Source: Glandiceps talaboti (Eukaryota > Hemichordata > Enteropneusta > Spengelidae). Taken from it: a stretch of DNA of 62,500 nucleotides. The stretch is from NCBI RefSeq assembly GCF_964340395.1, contig NC_135559.1, positions 8,176,259 through 8,238,758 on the forward strand, read 5' to 3'. The position numbers were made by a program, and so were the translations under genes. The notes below the pieces were generated by a model. It saw only the letters and a list, made by a program, of their open reading frames with translations. It did not search any database and was not told the DNA's origin. Position 1 is the stretch's first letter; each line of letters begins with the position of its first letter. Shown in pieces: positions 22,711 to 38,684 of this stretch.

Positions 22711-25096
22711 AAAGAGATGTTCCCTTTAAAGTTTTAGTTGTTTTATTTACAATGGTGTTTCTAGTCTGTTCTCGATGGTGGTCTGAGCACTAATGCTACT
22801 TTGCTAGAAAACATGTTCAGGAAACACTTTATGGTTTTAAATTTTTTTAAAAGCCCATCAGTTTGGAGAAGATTTTAATACAAACAGTTGAAAGACAGCG
22901 GAGCTAAAAATGTGTCATAATAAGCATCAGGAAACAAAAATTTAAAAATTACAATTTACACATCTTATTAATGACGAATCCCACACTACCTGACTTTTCT
23001 CTGTGTCTGTGTCTGTGGATGGCGGAAGAGAAATTTATTAATTTGAAGATTCCATATAAGACACTACGCTTATGTTACAGATGTCATTATGAGCAATACA
23101 AATGAAAACTATTAGATTCAATATACACTTAAGTTATACTTGTAAATTTGAATTAGAAGACGTTCATAATGAACCATGGTATTGGAACTGAAGTATACAG
23201 TCTATGAAATTAATGAATCAAATGTTGTGATGTGTTCATGATATTTTACATCAGGGTTGCTCGGTTCTTTATGATTGGACAATATTGATGCCTGCGTGCA
23301 ATCAGGACATACAAGACCACAATGAAAACTGTGAAACATTTACAGATCACTCTCATTTCAAATACAGACAATTACAGTAGGCTGGTTTTGATTTTGTCTG
23401 ACCAGGTGGTACACAATGTAAAAGGCCTACACCCAAAAGCAATGAAGGAATTAAATCGACAATTGGAAAATTATGCCTGGTTCAAATTATTATTTAGTTT
23501 TGAGACCTATAAAGAACAATTTTAAAGGTTGTGGTATTGGGTTAGTGTTTGACTTTGTACATACAAGTAACAATATAAGGTAAAAGACTACTACAAAGTT
23601 GCACAAGTCAAAAATTATCTAATCCATCGATGTCAACTTCATTATCGGTTAATAGTGCATCTGCTAACGATCCGCATCTCAGTTTACAGAAGTTGATGTA
23701 CCTTTCATCTTTGTTGATCCCAACAACACCATTGTCATAGCTGATACCAAACCACTCCATGAAACAACAAAAAAGATAACAGCATTATATTAACAATGGC
23801 TTACATGTTTAATATTACAATTATGTTAAAGTTTTGGAAATTGGTGATTTGAACAAACTTCTGTATATTCTAGTTTGCTGAATGGATGTGAAATAGGAAT
23901 TTAATTGTTTGTAGGAATTTTTAATGTTGAAAAAAACATGTTTTCACTTTACATATAGTCATAATGAGTCCCCTCAACCTACAGCAGAGGCATCCACTGA
24001 ATATATTAACATATATATGCATACATGGCCCAACCCACAGCCATACATCATCTTAATGGAATGCCAAGTCAAAAAATGACTTTAGCTAGATGTTTGGGCA
24101 TTCCATTCTTACAGCAAATTTTGTTTGCTTATCAAATCAAAAGAAAGCCTGAATGTCTAACAGGAAGACTATCATTGCCACAGACAAGTAAGAAGCAGAT
24201 TGGCAATGAGTATTGTTTCGAGGTTCTAACAGGAGGATGAGCTTGAATGTCAGTTTCAAACATATGCCAAAAGTTTCCGAGTGTCACATGAGTTGCTCTT
24301 TGGGAACCATCGGTTCATAAATCATCATTTATGAACTCATTTATCGCCTTGATTATAACAATGGTAGCCGAAACAAAAACAGCAAATGTAGTACCGTCTT
24401 AAAGTAGAAGACGGTATGTTTGTAGTTTCTATGGCTGGGTAAATCAACCCGGTAATTTCCAAGCCTTCCCGCATACGTAATACAGTATGCATGTTTGCAT
24501 ACAATGTACATGTACGATGTCACGACAATTTTCACACTGTATTGATGAATATATGAACAAAAACCTAAAATTTATACATGTTCTTTAGATATAACTACTC
24601 CGGTACGGTTCCATTGTAAAATTAATGTCCTAAATGATCACGTTTGGATGTGAATCACAATCATAGTACCATGAGGTAGCTCCGATGTAGCAGGCATGTT
24701 TGTTATGGTACATTTGCACTGAACGTATTCGGTTATTCTTAGCCCAAATTCATCACATTAAAAATGTATGTACATGTATTTCTGGCAAATTTTGATGAAA
24801 AATCATTTTCAATCCATGAAAATTAAAAAGATATCAATTTTAGAGAAATAAAGGGAAATGGATTGTTTTCAGTTAATTTTTATGAATGACATGCACGTTT
24901 ACAAGGTGAAACCAACAACTCAAAACTAAGTGATAGCTAGCCTAGAGGTGCATACATCAACAATGCCATGTGTTGTGTTGTGTAAAACATGCTTGCCAAC
25001 ACTACTGTAACCGTCTGAAATATGAAAATTAGGTATAAAAAGGTGAATTTTAACGAAATACACTCACATTTGGTTGTACATGGACCTATGGGCAAT
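22711..25096. other. Long stretch without a supported gene
   Basis: Short frames at 23322-23525 and 24025-24240 match nothing I recognise and lack splice or repeat context. Small hairpins occur: GTTCATAAAT/ATTTATGAAC at 24313-24336 and TACCGTCTT/AAGACGGTA near 24392-24416. Lies between the two copies of the gene 1 3' UTR. Confidence 0.55.
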
Positions 25097-25601
25097 GAGA
25101 AATGGTTTTGAACAAAACCAGCAAAACTTTAAGCAGTTTAATTCCAACTTGAAGGTAAATTTCGCGTTAAATGTGGTGTTATATACCGTTTGCTAAGCTT
25201 AATGTCGCGTTCTTTTCGTCGAAAGTTTATGTATTATGACGTCATGTTGGGAGAGTCTATTAATTAGAAACAACATGACTGAGACACAGACATAACCTCT
25301 TCGAAAACAGCTATTAAGTTTCTTAAAAGGTATAATAGTCAGCGAGGAATAAACCAATATAAAAGCTGATATTTGACTTGTGATCAATCAGTTTTTGACA
25401 TGAAGTTTTTATAGATACTTCCTGGTGTAATTTTTAAATGTATCTATCCTTATTTTCTAAAATTGAAACGTAACTTTGTATAATATGTATTTTTGTTACC
25501 TTGTAAAACGGGTATTTTCGTAAAGTTGCTTATTCATTGTAAAAATGTTGATAAGTCTTCCTTAATTCATCATCATCACTTTCTGACATGTGTATATTAC
25601 T
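25097..25601 (+). repeat. Second copy of the gene 1 3' UTR, with a second SECIS-like element
   Basis: Essentially identical to 20740-21226, except that it keeps a 22-nt stretch (around 25518-25540) missing from the first copy. Gene 2 also has that stretch, so this copy carries the ancestral downstream junction. SECIS core ATGA is at 25236-25239 and TGA at 25280-25282, within 25214-25308; AATAAA at 25348-25353. No coding exon precedes it directly. Either a 4.36-kb tandem duplication or an assembly/haplotype artefact. Confidence 0.85.
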
Positions 25602-25654
25602 CTACTTTTCTTCGCTCAGCCAAGCAAAATATTCGTGACCTAAGGGGCGTTGTC

Positions 25655-26263
25655 ACTACTTGTCTAAAGCGAGTGGTGAAAACCCCCTTTTACGTCACAA
25701 ATGTATTCTTTTTGAATGAAGGAGATATAAAAGAATAATAACATGGGTATGGATGGAGTTGCATATTTGATGAATTGATGAAGGTGAGCGATGCTAGGGT
25801 TCCAAAGAAATATTATGTCGTCGATGAATCTCTTCCATTGTTCTGGAGTATATGGTGCTTTGTCAAGGAATACATTCCCCATTTTGCCCATGAATGTGTT
25901 GGCGTATGTAGGTGCAACCTTACTTCCCATAGCAGTGCCTTTAGTTTGGAGGAAAAAAAATTACCATTGGAGATGAAGTCGTTCTTAGTAAGGACAAATT
26001 TCAGCATCTCTGCGACAAGTTCTGGTCGTGGGTTTATCCATGTCATTATTTACCATCATTTCTGTGACAGCAGGAATTCCAAAGTCATGGGGTATATTGG
26101 TGTAGAGGGACACTACATCCAACATTACCATGGTGGTGTTCTCGTTTATCCGGGGGTCCTGTAGACTGTTAAAGTGGTGTGTGGTATCTTTAAGATACGA
26201 TGGTAACATCTCAACTAGAGGTTTAACAAGTATTGAGATAGTGGTGTGGTTAATGACTGGCAT
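25655..26263 (-). mobile_element. Penelope-like element reverse transcriptase relic
   Basis: Minus-strand broken frames read VMLDVVSLYTNIPHDFGI (about 26110-26165), GSKVAPTYANTFMGKM (about 25880-25930) and RFIDDIIFLW with the catalytic Asp pair (about 25810-25830). DVVSLYTNIP, AP-YAN-FMG and FIDDI are characteristic of Penelope-type RTs. Frame changes show decay, and I saw no GIY-YIG endonuclease remnant. Confidence 0.82.
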
Positions 26264-26409
26264 TGTGGTATGATTGGCCTTAAAGGAGTATTCTCGTTAT
26301 GGATTTTGGGAGGCCGTAGAAATGTCCTGGTTTGATTTATGAAGATATTAACTTTTGCTATCCGATATATTCAGACAACATGTATGACAGACAATCCATA
26401 GACATATTA

Positions 26410-26868
26410 TACAATAATAACAAAGGACAAAACCATAAAAATACTAGTAAACTACGTACGGTATAGACAAATAAAAAAAGATACTACTAAGCATTATAAA
26501 AAATCCTCTCAATAGATCTGCTCTGACAAAACTAAGGATAAGTTCACACAAACTAAAACTAGAAACAGGTAGACACAATAAACAAGACATAGCCCGGGCA
26601 GTAGAACATGCCCCATGTGCCAAACCAATGAAATTGAAGATGAGCAACGTTTTATCTTAAACTGTAAAAAATGTTCACGGATGATAGAAAATCAGTATTA
26701 GCACACTTTAAAATATGGTTCCAAGATTTGATAGACACAGAAAAATTCCGTAATATAATGAACAGTAAAAATGATAATATAATTAAAGAAGTGGCTAAAT
26801 ACACATACACATGCTTCAAACTTAGGGAGCGGTACACTGTCAGCTGCTTCGAAAAAACAAATACATAA
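26410..26868 (+). mobile_element. LINE C-terminal zinc-knuckle relic
   Basis: Two frames of the plus strand give SALTKLRISSHKLKLETGRH (about 26518-26577) then CPMCQTNEIEDEQRFILNCKK (about 26610-26673) and a helical tail to 26868. This is the pattern R..L.KLR...H.L.IE.GR, CPxC, EDE.HF+L.C found after the RT domain of many invertebrate LINEs. At least one frameshift; a dead fragment in opposite orientation to the Penelope relic. Confidence 0.72.
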
Positions 26869-27029
26869 ATATGTTAAACATAAACCATTTTTGACACCCT
26901 GCCAGGGTGTATTTTTCTTGTTTTTCCTTGTTTTGTTATTGCAGGTTATTTTCTGTCTTTCTCACAATAGGTCTGATGTCCGGATTTGGATAAAGATACA
27001 AAAAAGAATTATTATTGTTATTATTATTA

Positions 27030-28344
<1,315 letters not shown>

Positions 28345-29903
28345 CTATCTAGTGGTTATTCAACCCTTGCGGTGTACCTAAACTCGTCAATGCTATCAAT
28401 AGCGATGGCGTAATTGTTTACTGCATCAAAAGGCTAACAGAGTTTATGGTGCACGTGCTTATTTAAGTAAATAAGTCTGCATTCTAGGCTAGGGACAATG
28501 TCGATGTGTACTTGTAGCCATTACTGTAAATAATTCCTCAACGATAAATAAGAAGGATGGCAACGTTGTTTTAATCAGTTAAGATGAAAGGCAATTGAAA
28601 TAAACGGGGGGGGGGGGGTAAACATAGAGCCCGGAGTGAACAGGGCATGCAAACGACGGCAACGTCAAAAATTAAACAGGATATGTGACGTACGATTTTC
28701 AATAAGTTGTTTAACCGTGTCTTGGCGATGCCATACAGAGGTCTGTGGTTTTTTACGACATGCTCGCGTTGCTTCTTGGTACAAATCCTGTCCTATCACT
28801 CCAGGTTTTATGGTTTCGTGCGTCCCAAATCAGGACAGTAGCATTTCGTCTGATTCATAATGATTGTCGGAGAGCTCTTTCCATTTGTTAAAGCCTGCAT
28901 TTTACACTTTTCATTTTTTTATTTATTTAACTTTGACAAAAGTCAGGCAGTCCACACAGGTGACGAACATCTATAAACGTGGACCCCAAAACAAATATAG
29001 AAAGAAATAAAAGACAACCAGATAAAACTACAGATAGAATACAAGATAAATGGAAACATCTACAATTACATTAAAACAACACTTTGTACAATGACAAACA
29101 CCCAGGTACAGGGATCTTCATGATCAAACTTGTTCACGAGTAGCTCTCTGAACCCCTTCCAAGTGCATCAATAGATTTTTGGTTGGGACATACTAAGATA
29201 CTGTTGCATATTCTGAAATACTACGAACTAATGTTATGTATAATAAGCGCTTTACCTGACAGGAAATACTGTGCCCACCAAGCATTCGATTTGCCTTTAT
29301 AAATTACAGTTTGTATGTGATGGGACCAGGAGAAGCTTGAACTAAGAATGACATAGTATATGCATAGTACAGGATCGATTACATCATACATTTGATTCAC
29401 AATACAAGGTTCTAAGACTATACGAAAAGACATATTTGACCATGTCTGTCCACCGGCGTAAATCTTGGGCAGAGAATTTGTAAATGTGGCGAGTATGAGA
29501 CGAAGTTCCACCTTTGACTTAATTTAACCCCCCCCCCCCCCTCCGTGATATCTCACTTAGAGGTTGTAGACAGTCAAAAGTGGTACTGTATCTCGTACTA
29601 CCCCTGGACAGAGATAGTGGTTAGGTTGGTCACGGGTACGGTAGGGGTTGGGTAAATTTGACTTTTCGTGAAAAATATATATACGTACCATGCTGCAAAT
29701 GCAGAGTAAGAACACCTGGTGGTAGATTTAACGTTACTGAGCTCAAGTTTAAAGTAGATCTCAACCCCACGAAATCGGCCTTATAGTCGTAGACAATTCG
29801 TCGTGATTTAAGCAGCCAATGAATTTTCATTGAAATTGAAAACTCTACAAGGGCATGATCACTGTCGTATAGATTAAAAAGTACATCAGGTACTGAACAA
29901 CAT
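28345..29903. repeat. 1.56-kb tandem repeat, copy 1 of 3
   Basis: Unit begins near CTAGTGGTTATTCAACCC. It contains a poly-G run, host sequence also found in block B (GAGGTCTGTGGTTTT, CCCAAATCAGGACAGTAGCA), then a minus-strand LINE piece with poly-C and SWSHHIQTVIYKGKSN-type RT C-terminus and endonuclease-type sequence (DSDHALVEFSISM). Confidence 0.95.
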
Positions 29904-31464
29904 CTAGTGGTTAAGTTATTCAACCCTTGCGGTGTACCTAAACTCGTCAATGCTATCAATAGCGATGGCGTAATTGTTTACTGCATCAAAAGGCTAACAG
30001 AGTTTATGGTGCACGTGCTTATTTAAGTAAATAAGTCTGCATTCTAGGCTAGGGACAATGTCGATGTGTACTTGTAGCCATTACTGTAAATAATTCCTCA
30101 ACGATAAATAAGAAGGATGGCAACGTTGTTTTAATCAGTTAAGATGAAAGGCAATTGAAATAAACGGGGGGGGGGGGGGGTAAACATAGAGCCCGGAGTG
30201 AACAGGGCATGCAAACGACGGCAACGTCAAAAATTAAACAGGATATGTGACGTACGATTTTCAATAAGTTGTTTAACCGTGTCTTGGCGATGCCATACAG
30301 AGGTCTGTGGTTTTTTACGACATGCTCGCGTTGCTTCTTGGTACAAATCCTGTCCTATCACTCCAGGTTTTATGGTTTCGTGCGTCCCAAATCAGGACAG
30401 TAGCATTTCGTCTGATTCATAATGATTGTCGGAGAGCTCTTTCCATTTGTTAAAGCCTGCATTTTACACTTTTCATTTTTTTATTTATTTAACTTTGACA
30501 AAAGTCAGGCAGTCCACACAGGTGACGAACATCTATAAACGTGGACCCCAAAACAAATATAGAAAGAAATAAAAGACAACCAGATAAAACTACAGATAGA
30601 ATACAAGATAAATGGAAACATCTACAATTACATTAAAACAACACTTTGTACAATGACAAACACCCAGGTACAGGGATCTTCATGATCAAACTTGTTCACG
30701 AGTAGCTCTCTGAACCCCTTCCAAGTGCATCAATAGATTTTTGGTTGGGACATACTAAGATACTGTTGCATATTCTGAAATACTACGAACTAATGTTATG
30801 TATAATAAGCGCTTTACCTGACAGGAAATACTGTGCCCACCAAGCATTCGATTTGCCTTTATAAATTACAGTTTGTATGTGATGGGACCAGGAGAAGCTT
30901 GAACTAAGAATGACATAGTATATGCATAGTACAGGATCGATTACATCATACATTTGATTCACAATACAAGGTTCTAAGACTATACGAAAAGACATATTTG
31001 ACCATGTCTGTCCACCGGCGTAAATCTTGGGCAGAGAATTTGTAAATGTGGCGAGTATGAGACGAAGTTCCACCTTTGACTTAATTTAACCCCCCCCCCC
31101 CCTCCGTGATATCTCACTTAGAGGTTGTAGACAGTCAAAAGTGGTACTGTATCTCGTACTACCCCTGGACAGAGATAGTGGTTAGGTTGGTCACGGGTAC
31201 GGTAGGGGTTGGGTAAATTTGACTTTTCGTGAAAAATATATATACGTACCATGCTGCAAATGCAGAGTAAGAACACCTGGTGGTAGATTTAACGTTACTG
31301 AGCTCAAGTTTAAAGTAGATCTCAACCCCACGAAATCGGCCTTATAGTCGTAGACAATTCGTCGTGATTTAAGCAGCCAATGAATTTTCATTGAAATTGA
31401 AAACTCTACAAGGGCATGATCACTGTCGTATAGATTAAAAAGTACATCAGGTACTGAACAACAT
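29904..31464. repeat. 1.56-kb tandem repeat, copy 2 of 3
   Basis: As far as I can read, identical to copy 1 apart from homopolymer length (poly-G 15 against 13, poly-C 13 against 14). Joined to copy 1 at CATCTAGTGGTTAAGTTATT. Confidence 0.95.
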
Positions 31465-33020
31465 CTAGTGGTTAAGTTATTCAACCCTTGCGGTGTACCT
31501 AAACTCGTCAATGCTATCAATAGCGATGGCGTAATTGTTTACTGCATCAAAAGGCTAACAGAGTTTATGGTGCACGTGCTTATTTAAGTAAATAAGTCTG
31601 CATTCTAGGCTAGGGACAATGTCGATGTGTACTTGTAGCCATTACTGTAAATAATTCCTCAACGATAAATAAGAAGGATGGCAACGTTGTTTTAATCAGT
31701 TAAGATGAAAGGCAATTGAAATAAACGGGGGGGGGGGGGTAAACATAGAGCCCGGAGTGAACAGGGCATGCAAACGACGGCAACGTCAAAAATTAAACAG
31801 GATATGTGACGTACGATTTTCAATAAGTTGTTTAACCGTGTCTTGGCGATGCCATACAGAGGTCTGTGGTTTTTTACGACATGCTCGCGTTGCTTCTTGG
31901 TACAAATCCTGTCCTATCACTCCAGGTTTTATGGTTTCGTGCGTCCCAAATCAGGACAGTAGCATTTCGTCTGATTCATAATGATTGTCGGAGAGCTCTT
32001 TCCATTTGTTAAAGCCTGCATTTTACACTTTTCATTTTTTTATTTATTTAACTTTGACAAAAGTCAGGCAGTCCACACAGGTGACGAACATCTATAAACG
32101 TGGACCCCAAAACAAATATAGAAAGAAATAAAAGACAACCAGATAAAACTACAGATAGAATACAAGATAAATGGAAACATCTACAATTACATTAAAACAA
32201 CACTTTGTACAATGACAAACACCCAGGTACAGGGATCTTCATGATCAAACTTGTTCACGAGTAGCTCTCTGAACCCCTTCCAAGTGCATCAATAGATTTT
32301 TGGTTGGGACATACTAAGATACTGTTGCATATTCTGAAATACTACGAACTAATGTTATGTATAATAAGCGCTTTACCTGACAGGAAATACTGTGCCCACC
32401 AAGCATTCGATTTGCCTTTATAAATTACAGTTTGTATGTGATGGGACCAGGAGAAGCTTGAACTAAGAATGACATAGTATATGCATAGTACAGGATCGAT
32501 TACATCATACATTTGATTCACAATACAAGGTTCTAAGACTATACGAAAAGACATATTTGACCATGTCTGTCCACCGGCGTAAATCTTGGGCAGAGAATTT
32601 GTAAATGTGGCGAGTATGAGACGAAGTTCCACCTTTGACTTAATTTAACCCCCCCCCCCTCCGTGATATCTCACTTAGAGGTTGTAGACAGTCAAAAGTG
32701 GTACTGTATCTCGTACTACCCCTGGACAGAGATAGTGGTTAGGTTGGTCACGGGTACGGTAGGGGTTGGGTAAATTTGACTTTTCGTGAAAAATATATAT
32801 ACGTACCATGCTGCAAATGCAGAGTAAGAACACCTGGTGGTAGATTTAACGTTACTGAGCTCAAGTTTAAAGTAGATCTCAACCCCACGAAATCGGCCTT
32901 ATAGTCGTAGACAATTCGTCGTGATTTAAGCAGCCAATGAATTTTCATTGAAATTGAAAACTCTACAAGGGCATGATCACTGTCGTATAGATTAAAAAGT
33001 ACATCAGGTACTGAACAACA
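31465..33020. repeat. 1.56-kb tandem repeat, copy 3 of 3
   Basis: Same unit; poly-G 13, poly-C 11. At its right edge (CTGAACAACATT) the LINE frame continues into 33021-33122 instead of jumping back, so this copy keeps the original right junction. Confidence 0.95.
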
Positions 33021-33122
33021 TTCAGGAACAGTAGTGAGAACGAAGTCAAGAATATTTCCTTCCCTATGAGTATCTTCGTTGACAATTTGTGTAAAACCAT
33101 AGGTTTGTACAATATATCTCAC
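32748..33122 (-). mobile_element. LINE endonuclease-domain fragment
   Basis: A 124-residue minus-strand frame: GFTQIVNEDTHREGNILDFV, then YDSDHALVEFSI. The pattern Q.V...T...NILD.V.T followed by SDH is the C-terminal part of the APE-type endonuclease of LINEs, with the catalytic SDH visible. The frame of copies 1 and 2 carries the same 3' half but breaks at the tandem junction. Confidence 0.75.
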
Positions 33123-34430
33123 ACCTGGTGGCTATTACCTGTAGTGACATCATTCAATGTTTGGAAAGTTGAAGTCCCCAAACATAACGATAGATTGATA
33201 ATGAGATGAAGTGAAGTGTGTTTGTCACAATATCCATTCAAATTATCTACTGAGAAGTGAGGTGCTCGGTAACACAAAATGAAACACAAGTTTCTGGCTT
33301 TAGTAGGCTACACCTCGATAATCAGACTTTCACAATTAGGTGGTTCTAGTTCATATCGACGTTGAGATGATATATTTGACAAAAATAACAACTTACGTTT
33401 TCAAAAGTATTATGAAGAGAAACGATTTTTAGTGGGTGGGTCCTTAATGAATATTTGGTTTTCGTTCATATTAGTTGTTAGATTTGTCTTAGTTTTAACC
33501 TATTTACTTCTTAATTCTGTTCTTATAAAATACGCAATTACAGAACTTTTTTACGAAATGATTTGTCAAAACAGACACATTTTAGCTAGGGATGTTAGTC
33601 AACACTGTACACGTTCGATTTAAAATACGCCTCTGTAAATACTTATATTTACGATATACACGTGTACTTGTGTTCAGTTATTCAGTTTTTAACTTCGATA
33701 CAAAATCGATTTCTCTCTCATATGACACTGCATTCATTGAAATAACATTTTGTATACAGTTGTTTCATTTCTAAGCGGTCTTCACAGAATGAAAAAAAAG
33801 ATCACAATGTTGGACAAAATCAAGTATAGCAGACCAAAATTCTTATAATCGCAAAAAGAGTTTGATTTCGTTATTTCTGACTTTTATTTTTGAGTCAATC
33901 GGTTCGATTAATCCATTACTTGGCGTGTACCTGTACTCATTTAGGTAACCGCTATGATACATGTACTTTAATGATAAGATAAGAATGGTGTATATTGTTT
34001 ACCGAATTCACACGTAGGCCACTGACCAATGCAAAATAGAATTAACCTCACTTAGGTAACCTCTATGGTACACTAAATGATAACTATACACTAGACACCT
34101 GTAGAAAGGTAAACAACAAGGCGGAGCCGCGTTTATCTTTCCACCGGTGTCTATTGTACTTATGCTGGATGTCACGACTTAATAGCCCATCTCACACTCT
34201 TGATAGACTATCGTACGATAAAGTACACATGCACTGTATCACCTCTTGCCACGCTATTTGACTATGATATAAGTTCACACAGATATTGAGATAAAAGTGT
34301 ACACATTTGGATGGGGACACACACATAATGGCTTAATGCCCTTTCCCGTACTCACGGCGCAATAAATAAACCAAACAACATTCCCTGTCAATTTAGAAGC
34401 CTGGTAGGGCTGAACAACAAGATGTATCTT

Positions 34431-34433
<3 letters not shown>
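33121..34433. other. Spacer, partly paralogous to block B
   Basis: 33400-33680 matches 52110-52380 (shared AGTGGGTGGGT, GGGATGTTAGTCAACACTG). No gene seen. Confidence 0.6.
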
Positions 34434-34513
<80 letters not shown>

Positions 34514-34770
34514 CTTTATTTATACTGGATAGTTCTTTAAGCATATAAACACTTGTCTCCCAAGAAGTCCAGTGAGGGCCATCCCTCATGGGTTCAGTGT
34601 TAATGCAGGAGGAAACCGGAGTACCCGGGGAAAACCTGCGTTGTTCGGTAGAGTCAAACTGAACGACACTCTTCTTACTTACAGCGTGGTAAATTTAATC
34701 GAACCCTGAATGGGGTTCGAACCCCGACCGCAGTGGTAAGAGGCAAGTGGTTTAACCACTCAGCCACAGT
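34434..34770. mobile_element. (TAA)n plus dispersed non-coding repeat
   Basis: (AAT)n at 34434-34513, then about 255 bp with GGAGTACCCGGGGAAAACCT, GGGTTCGAACCCCGACCGCA and GGTTTAACCACTCAGCCA. A degraded relative is at 13125-13330. No coding capacity. Family name not known to me. Confidence 0.75.
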
Positions 34771-36549
<1,779 letters not shown>

Positions 36550-37440
36550 TAGTAACGTTAGTAACAGTTAACACAGTAACGCGAGGAAAACTGGCGTAGC
36601 TTCACTTGCCAATTCAAAAGTCACTCCTGGGGTCATTCGAAGGTCATAAACAAACGTGACAAACAACGTCGACTTCCACCGATGAGGGCGTTTATCAGAC
36701 CAACAACATTAACGATATCACATTATCAGCGACGTCGATTTGCTTGCAAAATCCAACGGAAGAGTTCCGAATATCAATGAGAATAATTATCACAGAGTCC
36801 GCAATTATTCTGTATTGATGTATTAAAGCATCGTTTGTCTCAGTCAGTGTTTCATAGAAATAAAATCGGAATAAACGATAACACAGACATCAGTCGTGAT
36901 TCGCTATGTATGCGTTCAACTGGGCAAATCCGCGCGCTCGTCGAGAGTACTCAAAAGTTCAGTATAGAGTTATGAATGGCCGTAACTTTATCAAATCCAG
37001 TCCGATTTCCATGCGACTTGCATTAATCAAATCGTACCTACATTAGCTTTCCAAACGTGAAGCATCAGCGTTCAGAAATCAGTGCCAGTTTCCTTAATCG
37101 TCGATCTCTGCAATCGTTGTATCAGAAATGCGGTCGACTTCTGCTACCACGCACACTTCGTTCAGGTACAGCAAACCTGACATTCGAAAGTGCCAAATAA
37201 TGACAGCTCAAATAATGTCAGTAAGCATCCAGCTCCCTTCGTGTCCCTGTTAAATGCAATTTCATCACACGATTCCACAGATAGTTTGGATTTTGTGGAG
37301 AGTTCAACTCCCGTCAATTCAATCGGACAACGGCCATCTTAGAAGTTTTTTATTCCCGGGTCTTCATCACCGCCTTACATCCGCCGGACCTTTGGCAAGA
37401 TACACACGCGACTACCTCGACTGAACCGATTTAAACTTGT
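36550..37440. other. Unique CpG-containing, repeat-free stretch
   Basis: About 0.9 kb without microsatellites and with more CpG than its surroundings (for example CCGCGCGCTCGTCGAGAG near 36935). It includes GGCCATCTTAGAAG near 37332-37345, which reads AAGATGGCC on the minus strand, a YY1-type promoter motif. No long frame on either strand. It could be a promoter or 5' UTR of an unannotated minus-strand transcript; this is inference only. It has no counterpart in block B. Confidence 0.3.
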
Positions 37441-37831
37441 GAGCAATAAAAAAACAATAAGTAACAATAAAAGACCTTTCGTATAGAAATTCACATTACC
37501 TGAGGTTCAATGTCACAAAACTTGTGGATTACTTTAATTGCGTAATCAGAATAAAACAAAAGTTAGTACATAGAACCGCAATCAAATATACGTTGGGTCA
37601 TCCCACTATGTCTTTAGGGGGTACAAATCCCATGGTATCATTTGCAATCTTATTTTCTCTTTCTGTTCAGGATGAGTTTTAAAATAAGAACATTAAAGTG
37701 GCCATATGGATGAGAATTTGGTATTTATTTTGGATTTTTATTTGATAAAACAGCTTCACTATGTTTTTCTACTTGAAAAAATAATGCGAAAGAACATAAT
37801 GCGAAAGAACATATACCAAGGCCATGTTCAT

Positions 37832-37938
37832 AACTCAATACATTGCAAAAAGATGCAAAACGTGTAAAAAGTTTGTTATTGTACGTACAATAACAAACAT
37901 TTTACACATTGTTTAATGTTTTGCCGTTTATTGAGTTG
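37832..37938. repeat. Near-perfect palindrome
   Basis: Core 37862-37907 has 23-nt arms (GTTTGTTATTGTAC / GTACAATAACAAAC at the centre) with one mismatch and no spacer. Weaker pairing extends outward to AACTCAATA / TATTGAGTT. Confidence 0.8.
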
Positions 37939-38328
37939 CGAAAAATCCAAACACTGGTATCGAAGATTTTTCATTATAGTAAATTTTCTTCATTACATGC
38001 TACTACATAGTACTACATACTGAATGGAATTGTTCTGAAACAACTTTCTTCAATTTAGGCTAAATTAGTTAGAAGGGGTGGGGGAGGGGGTCTGAGCACC
38101 TAAGTAAAGAATTAAATTTTTTATCTTACATTGCACTATTGATTCTGTCCACTACACGATTTAAAAGAATGGTGATTTAAACAGAAACACATGTGCACCT
38201 ACAGAATTTCGTCAGAAAATGGACCGCGAACTAATGATCAGATGTTATGTGTAGTGGCGAAGATCGACGCCACCATTTTACCTTCACTAAAGGAAGACTG
38301 TGATGTTTTAGTGACGTGTGCATGTGTG

Positions 38329-38329
<1 letters not shown>

Positions 38330-38362
<33 letters not shown>
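38330..38362. repeat. (TG)n microsatellite
   Basis: About 16 TG units inside otherwise unremarkable sequence (37940-38680). Confidence 0.9.
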
Positions 38363-38365
<3 letters not shown>

Positions 38366-38684
38366 ATCCGTCTGTGTGTCTGTCATCATTTTCTCAAAAA
38401 CAAAAGTCAAATATTTTTTGTTTAGAAAATGGGTAAAAATGATTATTAAGTTTTGGTAAACAACCACGAATATTAATGTGGAACTTGCATAAATAAAGAT
38501 TTCCAGTAATTAGGCCATATCTTAAACAACATAACTGAGAAACAACATAACTGAGACTTCGAAAATCCGTCAGAAGTTTTAGTGTAATTATACAACATTT
38601 CATCGACCGAAAAACTTACAAGATTACAATATACGTATTACTTTTACCCAAATAGAAAAAAGTCACAATAAATCTTTAGACTAG

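Noticed and set aside
20842-25387. Two identical 62-residue minus-strand frames at 20842-21030 and 25199-25387
   Set aside because: They overlap the SECIS-like element on the opposite strand. Identity reflects the recent duplication, and gene 2's copy lacks the frame.
25097-25601. Long terminal repeats of a retrotransposon bounding 20.7-25.6 kb
   Set aside because: The repeated sequence is ancestral deiodinase 3' UTR, present once behind gene 2. There is no TG...CA end, primer-binding site or gag/pol between the copies.
28636-31981. Three identical 74-residue frames (MNRACKRRQ...) as a tandem gene family
   Set aside because: They are the same short frame in the triplicated unit. The homologous block B sequence (about 51726-51911) does not keep the frame or protein, so there is no sign of coding selection.
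37862-37907. microRNA precursor
   Set aside because: The palindrome has no terminal loop and the stem continues straight through GTACGTAC, unlike a pre-miRNA.
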